From the NCBI RefSeq assembly GCF_050563535.1, contig NZ_JBNXUO010000016.1, positions 1 to 64,000 on the forward strand: a DNA stretch of 64,000 nt. The letters run 5' to 3'. Positions 9,148 through 16,985 of this stretch are shown here, one piece after another. The stretch comes from Falsiroseomonas sp050563535. GTDB lineage: Bacteria > Pseudomonadota > Alphaproteobacteria > Acetobacterales > Acetobacteraceae. The notes beneath the pieces were generated by a model. The model searched no databases. It saw nothing but the letters and a program-made list of their open reading frames with translations, and was not told the DNA's origin. The stretch's first letter is position 1; every line of letters starts with the position of its first letter. Position numbers and translations under genes: made by a program.

Positions 9148-10055
9148 GGGCGGGGATGCAGGCGCACGCCGCCCTTCCCCCGTTGCGCGGGCGCGTGCAG
9201 CAGGGCGCGGCACTCGCGCCCCTCACCTGGTTCCGCGTCGGCGGGCCGGCGGAATGGCTGGTGCGCCCTGCGGATGCCGACGACCTGCTGCTGCTGCTGC
9301 GCGACCTGCCGGCGGAGATGCCGCTGACGGTGCTCGGCGCCGCGTCGAACACCATCATCCGCGACGGCGGCCTCCGCGGCGTGGTGGTGAAGCTCGGCGG
9401 GCGCGCCTTCGGCGCGGTCGAGGTGGAGGCGGACGGCATCGTCGCGGGCGCCGCGGCGCTGGATGCGACGGTTGCGGAACATGCCGCGGCGGCGGGTCTC
9501 GCGGGGCTCGAGTTTCTGTGCGGCATCCCGGGAACGCTGGGCGGGGCGGTCGCGATGAACGCCGGTGCCTACGGGGGCGAGGTGAAGGACGTGCTGGACT
9601 GGGCGGAGGTCGCGACGCCGCACGGGCTGCTGCGCCTTCCGGCCGAGGCGTTCCGCTTCGCCTATCGCCGCGCGGAACTGCCGCCGCGCTCGGTGGTGGT
9701 GCGCGCAAGGCTGCGCGCCGCGCCTGGCGATGCCGCGGCGATCGCGGCCCGCATGGCGGGGATCCGCGGCGCGCGGGAGGCGACGCAGCCCGTCCGCGCG
9801 CGCACCGGCGGGTCCACCTTCAAGAACCCGCCCGGCGCGCGCGCCTGGCAGCTGGTCGACGCGGCGGGCTGCCGCGGCCTGGTGCGCGGCGGCGCGCAGG
9901 TGTCCGAACTGCACGCGAATTTCCTGCTCAACACCGGCGGCGCCACGGCGGCCGACATCGAGGGCCTGGGCGAGGAGGTCCGCGCGCGCGTCAAGGCGCG
10001 GAGCGGGGTCGAACTGGAATGGGAGATCAGGCGCATCGGGGAGGCCGCGGCATGA
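9144..10055 (+). CDS. murB: UDP-N-acetylenolpyruvoylglucosamine reductase MurB
   Basis: FAD- and NADPH-dependent cytoplasmic reductase that forms UDP-MurNAc. 303 aa from GTG 9144, which overlaps the murC stop; an in-frame ATG at 9156 is an alternative. FAD-binding signatures are TWFRVGGPAEWLV near the N-terminus, LGAASNTIIRDGG, and GIPGTLGGAVAMNAGAYGGE in the middle. The GGSTFKNPPG loop carries the conserved serine proton donor region. Coupled to ddl by 4 bp. Confidence 0.96.
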   Translation: MRAGMQAHAALPPLRGRVQQGAALAPLTWFRVGGPAEWLVRPADADDLLLLLRDLPAEMPLTVLGAASNTIIRDGGLRGVVVKLGGRAFGAVEVEADGIVAGAAALDATVAEHAAAAGLAGLEFLCGIPGTLGGAVAMNAGAYGGEVKDVLDWAEVATPHGLLRLPAEAFRFAYRRAELPPRSVVVRARLRAAPGDAAAIAARMAGIRGAREATQPVRARTGGSTFKNPPGARAWQLVDAAGCRGLVRGGAQVSELHANFLLNTGGATAADIEGLGEEVRARVKARSGVELEWEIRRIGEAAA

Positions 10056-10975
10056 CGACGCGCGTTGCAGTGCTCCATGGCGGGGTCTCGGCCGAGCGCG
10101 AGGTCAGCCTTGCGACCGGGGCGCAGGTGATCGCGGCGCTGCGCCAGGGCGGCTTCGAGGTGACGGCGATCGAGGTCGGCCCCGACCTCGGCGCCGCGAT
10201 CTCGGCGCTGCAGGCGGCGAAGCCGGATGCGGTGTTCAACGCGCTGCACGGCCGCTTCGGCGAGGATGGCTGCATCCAGGGCGTGCTGGACTGGCTCGGC
10301 CTGCCCTACACGCATTCCGGGCTGCGCGCTTCCGCGGTGGCGATGGACAAGGAAGCGGCCAAGGCCGCCTTCGCCGCGGCTGGCATCCCGGTGGCGGAAA
10401 GCCGTGTCGTCTCGCCCGAGGAGCTGGAGGCGGCGGACCCGCTGCCGCGCCCCTATGTGGTGAAGCCGGTGAACGAGGGGTCGTCCGTCGGCGTCGAGAT
10501 CCTGCGCGACGGCGACAACCGCCGGGCCGAGATCGCGCGGCGCTGGAAGTTCGACCGCCGGATCATGGCGGAAGCCTTCATCCCGGGGCGGGAGCTGACG
10601 GTGGCGGTGATGGGCGACCGGCCTCTCGAGGTGACGGAGATCGCGACCGGCAACGTCTTCTACGACTACGAGGCGAAATACGCCGAGGGCGGCAGCCGGC
10701 ACACGCTGCCCGCGCCGTTGCATCCTTCGGTGCGCGAGCAGGCGATGGCGATCGCGCTGCGGGCGCACCGGGCGCTCGGCTGCCGCGGCGTGTCCCGCGC
10801 CGACCTGCGCTATGACGACACGGCGGGGGAGCCGGGGCGCCTGTTCCTGCTCGAGGTGAACACCCAGCCCGGCATGACGCGCACCTCGCTGGTGCCGGAA
10901 CAGGCGGCGCATGTCGGCATTCCCTTCCCCGAGCTCTGCGCCTGGATGGTGCGGGAGGCCCGGCATGGCCCGTAG
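10052..10975 (+). CDS. ddl: D-alanine--D-alanine ligase
   Basis: ATP-grasp ligase that makes D-Ala-D-Ala for MurF. 307 aa, the short DdlB-type length. Motifs are HGGVSAEREVS at the N-terminus, ALHGRFGEDG, PYVVKPVNEGSSVGV in the ATP-binding domain and the C-terminal FLLEVNTQPGMT, whose Glu and Asn are Mg-binding in this family. The start overlaps the murB stop by 4 bp and the 3' end overlaps ftsQ by 11 bp. Confidence 0.96.
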   Translation: MTTRVAVLHGGVSAEREVSLATGAQVIAALRQGGFEVTAIEVGPDLGAAISALQAAKPDAVFNALHGRFGEDGCIQGVLDWLGLPYTHSGLRASAVAMDKEAAKAAFAAAGIPVAESRVVSPEELEAADPLPRPYVVKPVNEGSSVGVEILRDGDNRRAEIARRWKFDRRIMAEAFIPGRELTVAVMGDRPLEVTEIATGNVFYDYEAKYAEGGSRHTLPAPLHPSVREQAMAIALRAHRALGCRGVSRADLRYDDTAGEPGRLFLLEVNTQPGMTRTSLVPEQAAHVGIPFPELCAWMVREARHGP

Positions 10976-11837
10976 CGCGACCCTCTCCGCCGGCCGTGCG
11001 CGGCGGGAGCCGGACCGGCCGAGCCGGCTGCGGCTGTGGTTGAAGCGGAGGCGCGGACTGGCCAGGCCGGCGGCGCTCGGGCTGCTCGGCCTCGGCGCGC
11101 TCGGCGCGGTGGCGGTCGGGCTGTATGCGGCCGATCCGGCGGGGCGGGTGCAGTCGGTCGTGGAGAACGCGGCGGAGATCGGGCTCGCGGCCGGGCTGCA
11201 GTACCGCGACCTCGTGCTGGAAGGGCACCGCAACACGCCGCCCGACCTGATTCGCGCGGCGCTCGGCGTCGAGCGCGGCGACCCGCTGCTGTCCTTCTCC
11301 CCGGTGGAAGCGCGCGCGCGGCTCGAGACCATCGCCTGGGTCGAGAGCGCGCATGTGGAACGCCGCTTCCCCGGCACGATCCTGGTCCGCCTGACGGAGC
11401 GCACGCCCTTCGCCATCTGGCAGAATGGCGGCCGCTTCGCGGTGATCGACCGCGAGGGCCGGGTGGTGACGACCGAGACGCTGGACGCCTTCGGCCCCCT
11501 GCCGCTGGTGGTCGGCGCGGGGGCGGAGCGGCAGGCGGCGGCGCTCCACGACCTGCTCGTCGCCCATGCCGAGGTGCTGCGCCGGACGCAGGCGATGGTG
11601 CGGGTCGGCGAGCGGCGGTGGAACCTGCGGCTGCACAACGGCGTGGACGTGCTGCTGCCCGAAGGCCAGGAGGCCCCGGCGCTGAACCGGCTGAACGAGC
11701 TGCATGCGCGGCATGCGCTGCTCGACCGGCCGCTGGTGGCGATCGACATGCGGCTGCCCGACCGGCTGGTGCTGCGCCAGCCGCCGGCGCCGGAGCCCGC
11801 GCAGCCCGTGCGGCGGGCGGGGAACCCCCGCGGATGA
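10965..11837 (+). CDS. ftsQ: Cell division protein FtsQ
   Basis: Bitopic inner-membrane divisome protein that bridges early and late division proteins. 290 aa from ATG 10965, inside the end of ddl. A basic cytoplasmic N-terminus (about 40 residues) is followed by one hydrophobic segment (LGLLGLGALGAVAVGLY), then a POTRA domain beginning with YRDLVLEGHRNT and a beta domain with the ERRFPGTILVRLTERTPFA segment typical of FtsQ. Its stop overlaps the ftsA start. Confidence 0.92.
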   Translation: MARSATLSAGRARREPDRPSRLRLWLKRRRGLARPAALGLLGLGALGAVAVGLYAADPAGRVQSVVENAAEIGLAAGLQYRDLVLEGHRNTPPDLIRAALGVERGDPLLSFSPVEARARLETIAWVESAHVERRFPGTILVRLTERTPFAIWQNGGRFAVIDREGRVVTTETLDAFGPLPLVVGAGAERQAAALHDLLVAHAEVLRRTQAMVRVGERRWNLRLHNGVDVLLPEGQEAPALNRLNELHARHALLDRPLVAIDMRLPDRLVLRQPPAPEPAQPVRRAGNPRG

Positions 11838-13126
11838 ACGCGCTGCCCCGCCTTCCCGTGCCGGTCGATCCCGGGCCCGAGCGGCGGCGCCGCGGCGCGC
11901 GCGGCGGCCCCTTCGGCGTGCTCGACATCGGCACCACCAAGGTGGTCTGCCTCATCGCCCGCATCGAGGCCGATGGCGAGCCGCGGGTGCTGGGCTTCGG
12001 CTGGCAGCGCGGGCGGGGCGTGAAGGGCGGCTCCATCGTCGACCTGGAGGAGGCGGAGCGCGCGATCCGCGCCGCCGTCGGCCAGGCGGAGGAGATGAGC
12101 GACACGCAGCTTTCGGGCGCGATCGTCAACCTGTCCTGCGGGCAGCCGGATTCGCGGCTGGTGCATGTGCAATGGCCGATCGGCGGGCGCGCGGTGACGG
12201 AGGCGGACCTGCGCGCCATCCTGTCCGAAGGCCGCCGCCGTGGGCACGAGGACGGGCGGGAGACGGTGCACGGCTCTCCCGTGTCCTTCACCGTGGACGC
12301 CACGCCGGGGGTCGAGGACCCGCGCGGCATGGTGTGCGACACGCTCGGCGCGCGGGTACACCTGGTGGATGCGTCGCAGGCGGCGCTGCGCAACCTCGGC
12401 GCCTGCCTGCTGCGGTGCGACCTCGAGGTGGAGGAACTGGTCTCCGCGCCGCTGGCCGCCGGGCTGGCGACGCTGGTGGAGGACGAGAAGCGCATCGGCG
12501 CGACGGTGATCGACATGGGCGGGGGCACAACCTCGCTCGCGGTCTTCAGCGAGGGCCAGCTGATCCACACCGCGCAGATCCCGGTGGGCGGGTGGCAGGT
12601 GACCAACGACCTCGCCCGCGTGCTGTCCACCCCGATCAGCCATGCCGAGCGGCTGAAGACGCTCCATGGCGGCGCGCTGGCCGCGCAGGACGACGAGCGC
12701 GAGATGCTGCCCGTGCCGCTGGTGGGCGAGGACGAGGACCACATCGCCCGCGTGCCGCGCGCGATGGTGGTGAACATCATCCGCCCCCGGCTCGAGGAAA
12801 CCTTCGAGATGGTGCGGGAGAGGCTGGAGCAGGCCGGCGTCGCGAAGGAGGCTGGCACCCGCGTGGTGCTGACCGGCGGCGCGAGCCAGCTGATCGGCGC
12901 GCGCGAGCTTGCCGCGCGCGTGCTGGACCGGCAGGTGCGCATCGGCCGCCCGCGCGGCGTGCGCGGCCTGCCGGAGACCGCCGGCGGCCCGCCCTTCGCC
13001 GCCGCCATCGGGCTGCTGGCCTGGGGCGCGGGCGAAGGCCGCCCCCTGGTCGACATCGCGCCGGGGCCGGACCGGCCGCGCGGCGTGGTGCGGCGCGTGA
13101 TCGACTTCGTGCGGACGCGGCTGTGA
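11834..13126 (+). CDS. ftsA: Cell division protein FtsA
   Basis: Actin-like ATPase that tethers FtsZ filaments to the membrane. 430 aa. The phosphate-1 motif GVLDIGTTKVVCLIARIE is near residue 31, the phosphate-2 motif DMGGGTTSLAVF near 228, and the adenosine-motif region VVLTGGASQLIGA near 344. The C-terminus VVRRVIDFVRTRL is an amphipathic basic helix, matching the membrane-targeting sequence of the family. A 150-bp gap separates it from ftsZ; it is the last member of the overlapping chain. Confidence 0.95.
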   Translation: MNALPRLPVPVDPGPERRRRGARGGPFGVLDIGTTKVVCLIARIEADGEPRVLGFGWQRGRGVKGGSIVDLEEAERAIRAAVGQAEEMSDTQLSGAIVNLSCGQPDSRLVHVQWPIGGRAVTEADLRAILSEGRRRGHEDGRETVHGSPVSFTVDATPGVEDPRGMVCDTLGARVHLVDASQAALRNLGACLLRCDLEVEELVSAPLAAGLATLVEDEKRIGATVIDMGGGTTSLAVFSEGQLIHTAQIPVGGWQVTNDLARVLSTPISHAERLKTLHGGALAAQDDEREMLPVPLVGEDEDHIARVPRAMVVNIIRPRLEETFEMVRERLEQAGVAKEAGTRVVLTGGASQLIGARELAARVLDRQVRIGRPRGVRGLPETAGGPPFAAAIGLLAWGAGEGRPLVDIAPGPDRPRGVVRRVIDFVRTRL

Positions 13127-13276
13127 TGCGCCGCGCCGCGCCCTTCCCCCTTCGTCCCGCCGCCGCGCGCCGATGGCGCAGCATCGTCGCGATGCGTGCA
13201 GGAACGACGACGTCCGCCACCCCCCCTTTCCCCGACTCCGCCGCGCAAGGTTGAGATCAAGCAGGAGGCCCCGCCA

Positions 13277-14767
13277 ATGACCCTGAACCTGACCATCCCG
13301 AGCCACCAGCACACCGATTTCAGCCCGCGCATCACCGTCGTCGGCGTCGGCGGCGGCGGCACGAATGCCGTGAACAACATGGTGGCCATGGGCCTCGACG
13401 GGGTGGAGTTCCTCGTCGCGAACACCGACGCGCAGTCGCTGGTGAACAGCAAGGCGGACCGCCGCGTGCAGCTCGGCCCGCACCTGACGCAGGGGCTCGG
13501 CGCCGGCGCCAAGCCCGAGATCGGCCGTGCCGCGGCCGAGGAGGCGACGGAGGAGCTGGCGCGGCACCTCGACGGCAGCCACATGGTCTTCGTCACCGCC
13601 GGCATGGGCGGCGGCACCGGCACGGGGGCGGCTCCGGTCATCGCGCGCATGGCGCGGGAGAGGGGAATCCTGACGGTCGGCGTGGTGACCAAGCCCTTCG
13701 ACTTCGAGGGGCCGAAGCGCAAGAAGTCCGCCGATGCGGGCATCGAGGAGCTGCAGCAGTTCGTCGACACGCTGATCGTCATCCCGAACCAGAACCTGTT
13801 CAGGCTGGCCAATGAGCGCACGACCTTCGCCGAGGCGTTCAAGATGGCGGACAACGTGCTCTACATGGGCGTGCGCGGCGTGACCGACCTGATGGTCAAC
13901 CCGGGCCTCGTCAACCTCGACTTCGCCGACATCCGCACGGTGATGGCGGAGATGGGCAAGGCGATGATGGGCACCGGCGAGGCCGAGGGCGAGGAGCGCG
14001 CGGTGAAGGCGGCGGAAGCCGCCATCAGCAACCCGCTGCTGGAGGACACCTCCATGCGCGGCGCGCGCGGCGTGCTGATCAACATCACCGGCGGCTACGA
14101 CATGACGCTGTTCGAGGTGGACGAGGCCGCGAACCGCATCCGCAAGGAAGTGGACGAGGACGCGAACATCATCTTCGGCTCCTCGATCGACGAGGACATG
14201 AACGGCCGCATCCGCGTCAGCGTCGTCGCGACCGGCATCGACGCGCGCGAGCGCGAGGCGGAGCGCCCGAAGCTCGTCGCGATGGGTGGCGGCGCGGCGG
14301 TGCAGGCCGTGGCAACCCAGCACGCGCCGCAGCCGCAGCCGCAGCGCGGCCCGGGCGGCTTCACCCCGCGCGTGGCCGTGGCCGCCGCGCCCGCGCCCGC
14401 CGCGATGCGCCCGGCCCAAGCCTTCGTCGCCCCGGCGCAGGTGGCCCCCGCTCAGCCGGCGCCGCTGGAAGCCCCCCCGGTGGCCGAGGCGCCGGTGGTG
14501 CTGAGCCACCAGGCCGAGCCCGCCCTGCGTGCCCCCGCCGCGACCCGCGCCCCGGCCCAGCCCGCACCGGCCGCCGGCGCCTTCAACGGGCTGTTCCGCC
14601 GCGCAACCGGCCTGATGCGGCGCGACGTGCCGGACGCCGCCCCGACCCCGCAGGCTGCCCCGGCCCCGCGGGCCGAGCCGGCTGCCCCTCGGCCCCAGGC
14701 GCGGCCCGCGCAGCACGACGAGGCGGGGCTCGACATTCCGGCCTTCCTGCGGCGGCAGAGCAACTGA
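13277..14767 (+). CDS. ftsZ: Cell division GTPase FtsZ
   Basis: Tubulin-like GTPase that forms the Z ring. 496 aa. The start ATG at 13277 was chosen because AGGAGG (13263-13268) sits 8 nt upstream and the following residues match the family. VVGVGGGGTNAVNNM (residues 21-35) and the tubulin signature GGGTGTGAAP (111-120) bind GTP; the T7-loop region NLDFADIRTVM follows. A long Ala/Pro-rich linker (about 350-480) ends in the conserved C-terminal peptide LDIPAFLRRQ that binds FtsA and other partners. Unlike its upstream neighbours it has its own spaced leader. Confidence 0.98.
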   Translation: MTLNLTIPSHQHTDFSPRITVVGVGGGGTNAVNNMVAMGLDGVEFLVANTDAQSLVNSKADRRVQLGPHLTQGLGAGAKPEIGRAAAEEATEELARHLDGSHMVFVTAGMGGGTGTGAAPVIARMARERGILTVGVVTKPFDFEGPKRKKSADAGIEELQQFVDTLIVIPNQNLFRLANERTTFAEAFKMADNVLYMGVRGVTDLMVNPGLVNLDFADIRTVMAEMGKAMMGTGEAEGEERAVKAAEAAISNPLLEDTSMRGARGVLINITGGYDMTLFEVDEAANRIRKEVDEDANIIFGSSIDEDMNGRIRVSVVATGIDAREREAERPKLVAMGGGAAVQAVATQHAPQPQPQRGPGGFTPRVAVAAAPAPAAMRPAQAFVAPAQVAPAQPAPLEAPPVAEAPVVLSHQAEPALRAPAATRAPAQPAPAAGAFNGLFRRATGLMRRDVPDAAPTPQAAPAPRAEPAAPRPQARPAQHDEAGLDIPAFLRRQSN

Positions 14768-14850
14768 GGCCGGAATAGGGCGATTTCGCGCCGCAGCAAC
14801 CCTTCATTAACAGGGACTTGCGGCGTAATATCGCGAAACAAGGCTTGAAT

Positions 14851-14895
14851 GGCGCCCCGGCGGCGTGGGTGGCATCACCCACTTCCCGGGGCGCC
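14851..14895. promoter_or_regulatory. Large hairpin between ftsZ and lpxC
   Basis: Two nested perfect stems: GGCGCCCCGG (14851-14860) pairs with CCGGGGCGCC (14886-14895), and GTGGGTG (14865-14871) pairs with CACCCAC (14876-14882) around a GCAT loop. It lies 84 nt after the ftsZ stop and 118 nt before lpxC. No T-run follows, so it could be a terminator of a GC-rich type, a processing site, or a leader structure of lpxC. A weaker interrupted inverted repeat (TTTCGCGCCGCA at 14784-14795 against 14819-14838) precedes it. Confidence 0.55.
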
Positions 14896-15013
14896 GTCAT
14901 GTTCGGCGCGCTGCGGGCCATGACCGGCCGACAGACAGGCCATCGGGGGAATGTCAGCGGATTGCGCCCCTTTCCGGGGCGGGGCCGATGACGTCATCAG
15001 GGGCTGAACGCGC

Positions 15014-15961
15014 ATGGACGGATTCCTTTCGATCGACCGGGCCCGGCGTCGCACGCTGAAGACGGCGATCGGCTGTGTCGGCGTCGGGCTGCACAGCGGG
15101 CGGCGCGTGTCGCTGACGCTGCGGCCGGCCGCCGCGGGCAGCGGGATCGTCTTCCGCCGCACCGATCTCGGCATCGACATTCCGGCGCGCTTCGACCGCG
15201 TGGTGGACACCCGGCTCTGCACCGCGCTCGTCGCCGAGGAGGCGCCGCAGGCGCGCATCGGCACGGTGGAGCACCTGATGGCCGCGCTGGCCGGCACCGG
15301 CGTGACCGACGCGCTGGTCGAGCTGGACGCCGCCGAGGTGCCCATCCTCGATGGCTCCGCCGCCCCCTTCGTCTTCCTCATCGACTGCGCCGGCACCGTC
15401 GCGCTCGGCGCGGCCGCCCCGGTGGTCGAGGTGCTGCGCCCGGTCCGCGTCGAGGAACGCGGGGCCCATGCCGAGCTGCTGCCCGCCGCGACGCCAGGCT
15501 TCGAGGCGACGCTGTCCATCGACTTCCCCGGCACCGTCATCGGCCAGCAGCGCCTGGCGATGCGGGTGACGCCGGCCGCCTTCCGGGCCGGCCTGATGGA
15601 TGCGCGGACCTTCACCCTGGCGGAGGAGATCGCGCGGCTTCGCGCGGCCGGCCTGGCGCAGGGCGGCAGCCTCGACAATGCCGTGGTGGTGGACGGGCCG
15701 CTGGTGCTGAACCCCGGCGGGCTGCGTCGGCCGGACGAATTCGTGCGGCACAAGCTGCTCGACGTCGTGGGCGACCTGGCGCTGGCCGGGGCGTCCCTGT
15801 CGGCGCGCTTCGTCGGCCATCGTTCGGGCCATGCGCTGAACAACAAGCTGCTGCGGGCGCTGTTCGCCGACCGCGCCGCCTGGCGCCTGGTGGAAGGCGA
15901 GGTCCTGGCCGACGGCGTCGCCACCCGCCTGCCCGCCGCAGCCGCCCCGGCGATGGCCTGA
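15014..15961 (+). CDS. lpxC: UDP-3-O-acyl-N-acetylglucosamine deacetylase LpxC
   Basis: Zn-dependent deacetylase, the committed step of lipid A synthesis, so the cell makes lipopolysaccharide. 315 aa. Zn and catalytic motifs are TVEHLMAAL (His/Glu near residue 80), HKLLDVVGDL (His and Asp near 246) and HRSGHALNNKLL (His near 272). The GVGLHSGRRV motif at the N-terminus is typical. Its placement just after ftsZ is conserved in proteobacteria. The stop codon lies in the first copy of a short tandem repeat. Confidence 0.96.
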   Translation: MDGFLSIDRARRRTLKTAIGCVGVGLHSGRRVSLTLRPAAAGSGIVFRRTDLGIDIPARFDRVVDTRLCTALVAEEAPQARIGTVEHLMAALAGTGVTDALVELDAAEVPILDGSAAPFVFLIDCAGTVALGAAAPVVEVLRPVRVEERGAHAELLPAATPGFEATLSIDFPGTVIGQQRLAMRVTPAAFRAGLMDARTFTLAEEIARLRAAGLAQGGSLDNAVVVDGPLVLNPGGLRRPDEFVRHKLLDVVGDLALAGASLSARFVGHRSGHALNNKLLRALFADRAAWRLVEGEVLADGVATRLPAAAAPAMA

Positions 15962-16006
15962 CGCCGTCCCGGCGATGGCCTGACGCCGTCCCGGCGATGG
16001 CCTGAC
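15946..16006 (+). repeat. 22-bp tandem repeat across the lpxC stop
   Basis: Two full 22-bp units (15946-15967 and 15968-15989) plus a 17-bp third copy (15990-16006). Each contains GCGATGGCCTGA, so a TGA stop recurs at 15959, 15981 and 16003. Because 22 is not a multiple of 3, the three stops fall in three different frames. Confidence 0.9.
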
Positions 16007-16041
16007 ATCGCCCCGGGCCGACTTTCCCCGACCCGGGCGCC

Positions 16042-16072
16042 TTGCCCGCACCGCGCCCGGACGTGGTATAGG
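16042..16072 (+). promoter_or_regulatory. Possible promoter of bamD
   Basis: TTGCCC (16042-16047) and TATAGG (16067-16072) are separated by 19 nt and end 9 nt before the bamD ATG. The spacing is long and the leader would be very short, so this is a weak call. Confidence 0.3.
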
Positions 16073-16081
16073 GATGCCCCC

Positions 16082-16951
16082 ATGCGCGACCGGTCCCCGA
16101 TGCTCCGACGTCTGCTTCTGATCCTTCCGCTCCTGCTGCCCCTGGCCGCCTGCGGCACCAATGCCTGGGATGGCCGGATGGCCAGCATCGGCGCGTCCCG
16201 CAACGCCGCGGCCGAGGATACCTCGGCCGAGGGGCTCTATGCCGCGGGGATGGAGGCGCTGGACCGCCGCGAATTCGCCCGCGCGGTGGACCGCTTCGAC
16301 ATGGTCGAGCGCGAGCACCCCTATTCGCCCTTCGCGACCAACGCGAAGCTGATGTCGGCCTATGCCGAGTACCAGCGCAACCGCTACACCGAGGCGATCG
16401 GCGGCCTCGACCGCTTCATCCAGCTGCACCCGGCGCATCGCGACATCGCCTATGCCTACTACCTGCGCGCGCTGTCCTATTACGAGCAGATCAACGACAC
16501 GCAGCGCGACCAGCGCATCACCGAACAGGCCATGGCGGCGCTGCAGGACGTTGCGAACCGCTTCCCCGGCACGCCCTATGCGCGCGACGCGCGGCTGAAG
16601 ATGGACCTCGCGCGCGACCACCTGGCGGGGCGCGAGATGGTGGTGGGCCGCTTCTACCAGAACCGTCGGCTCTACGCCGCCGCGATCGGCCGCTTCCGCC
16701 GTGTGGTGGACGAATACCAGACCACCAACCACGTCCCCGAGGCGCTGCACCGCCTGACCGAGCTGTACCTGACCCTCGGCCTGACGGAGGAAGCGCGGCG
16801 CACGGCCTCCGTGCTCGGCCACAACTACCCGGGCAGCCCCTGGTACCAGGACAGCTACGCGCTGCTGGTGGCGGGCGCGGAACCGGCCGAGATCGACCGG
16901 CCGGGCTTCCTGCGCCGCGCGGCCAGCACCCTGTCGCTGGGGCTGTTCTGA
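16082..16951 (+). CDS. bamD: Outer-membrane assembly lipoprotein BamD
   Basis: TPR lipoprotein of the BAM complex that folds beta-barrel proteins into the outer membrane. 289 aa. The N-terminus is a lipoprotein signal peptide with lipobox LAAC (Cys about residue 24). The mature part contains TPR-like helices (GLYAAGMEALDRREFARAV, and YAYYLRALSYYEQI near residue 125) with the RDQRITEQAMAAL segment characteristic of BamD/ComL. An envelope gene placed between lpxC and recN, an arrangement common in alphaproteobacteria. Confidence 0.93.
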   Translation: MRDRSPMLRRLLLILPLLLPLAACGTNAWDGRMASIGASRNAAAEDTSAEGLYAAGMEALDRREFARAVDRFDMVEREHPYSPFATNAKLMSAYAEYQRNRYTEAIGGLDRFIQLHPAHRDIAYAYYLRALSYYEQINDTQRDQRITEQAMAALQDVANRFPGTPYARDARLKMDLARDHLAGREMVVGRFYQNRRLYAAAIGRFRRVVDEYQTTNHVPEALHRLTELYLTLGLTEEARRTASVLGHNYPGSPWYQDSYALLVAGAEPAEIDRPGFLRRAASTLSLGLF

Positions 16952-16985
16952 TCCCTCCGCCGATGGGCGGGGCACGGGGCGCGCC

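Noticed and set aside
9662..14716. A 1684-codon open frame on the minus strand through ddl-ftsZ
   Set aside because: It is opposite well-supported dcw genes, has low-complexity Arg/Ala/Gly/His composition and no domain; long antisense frames are expected at this GC content.
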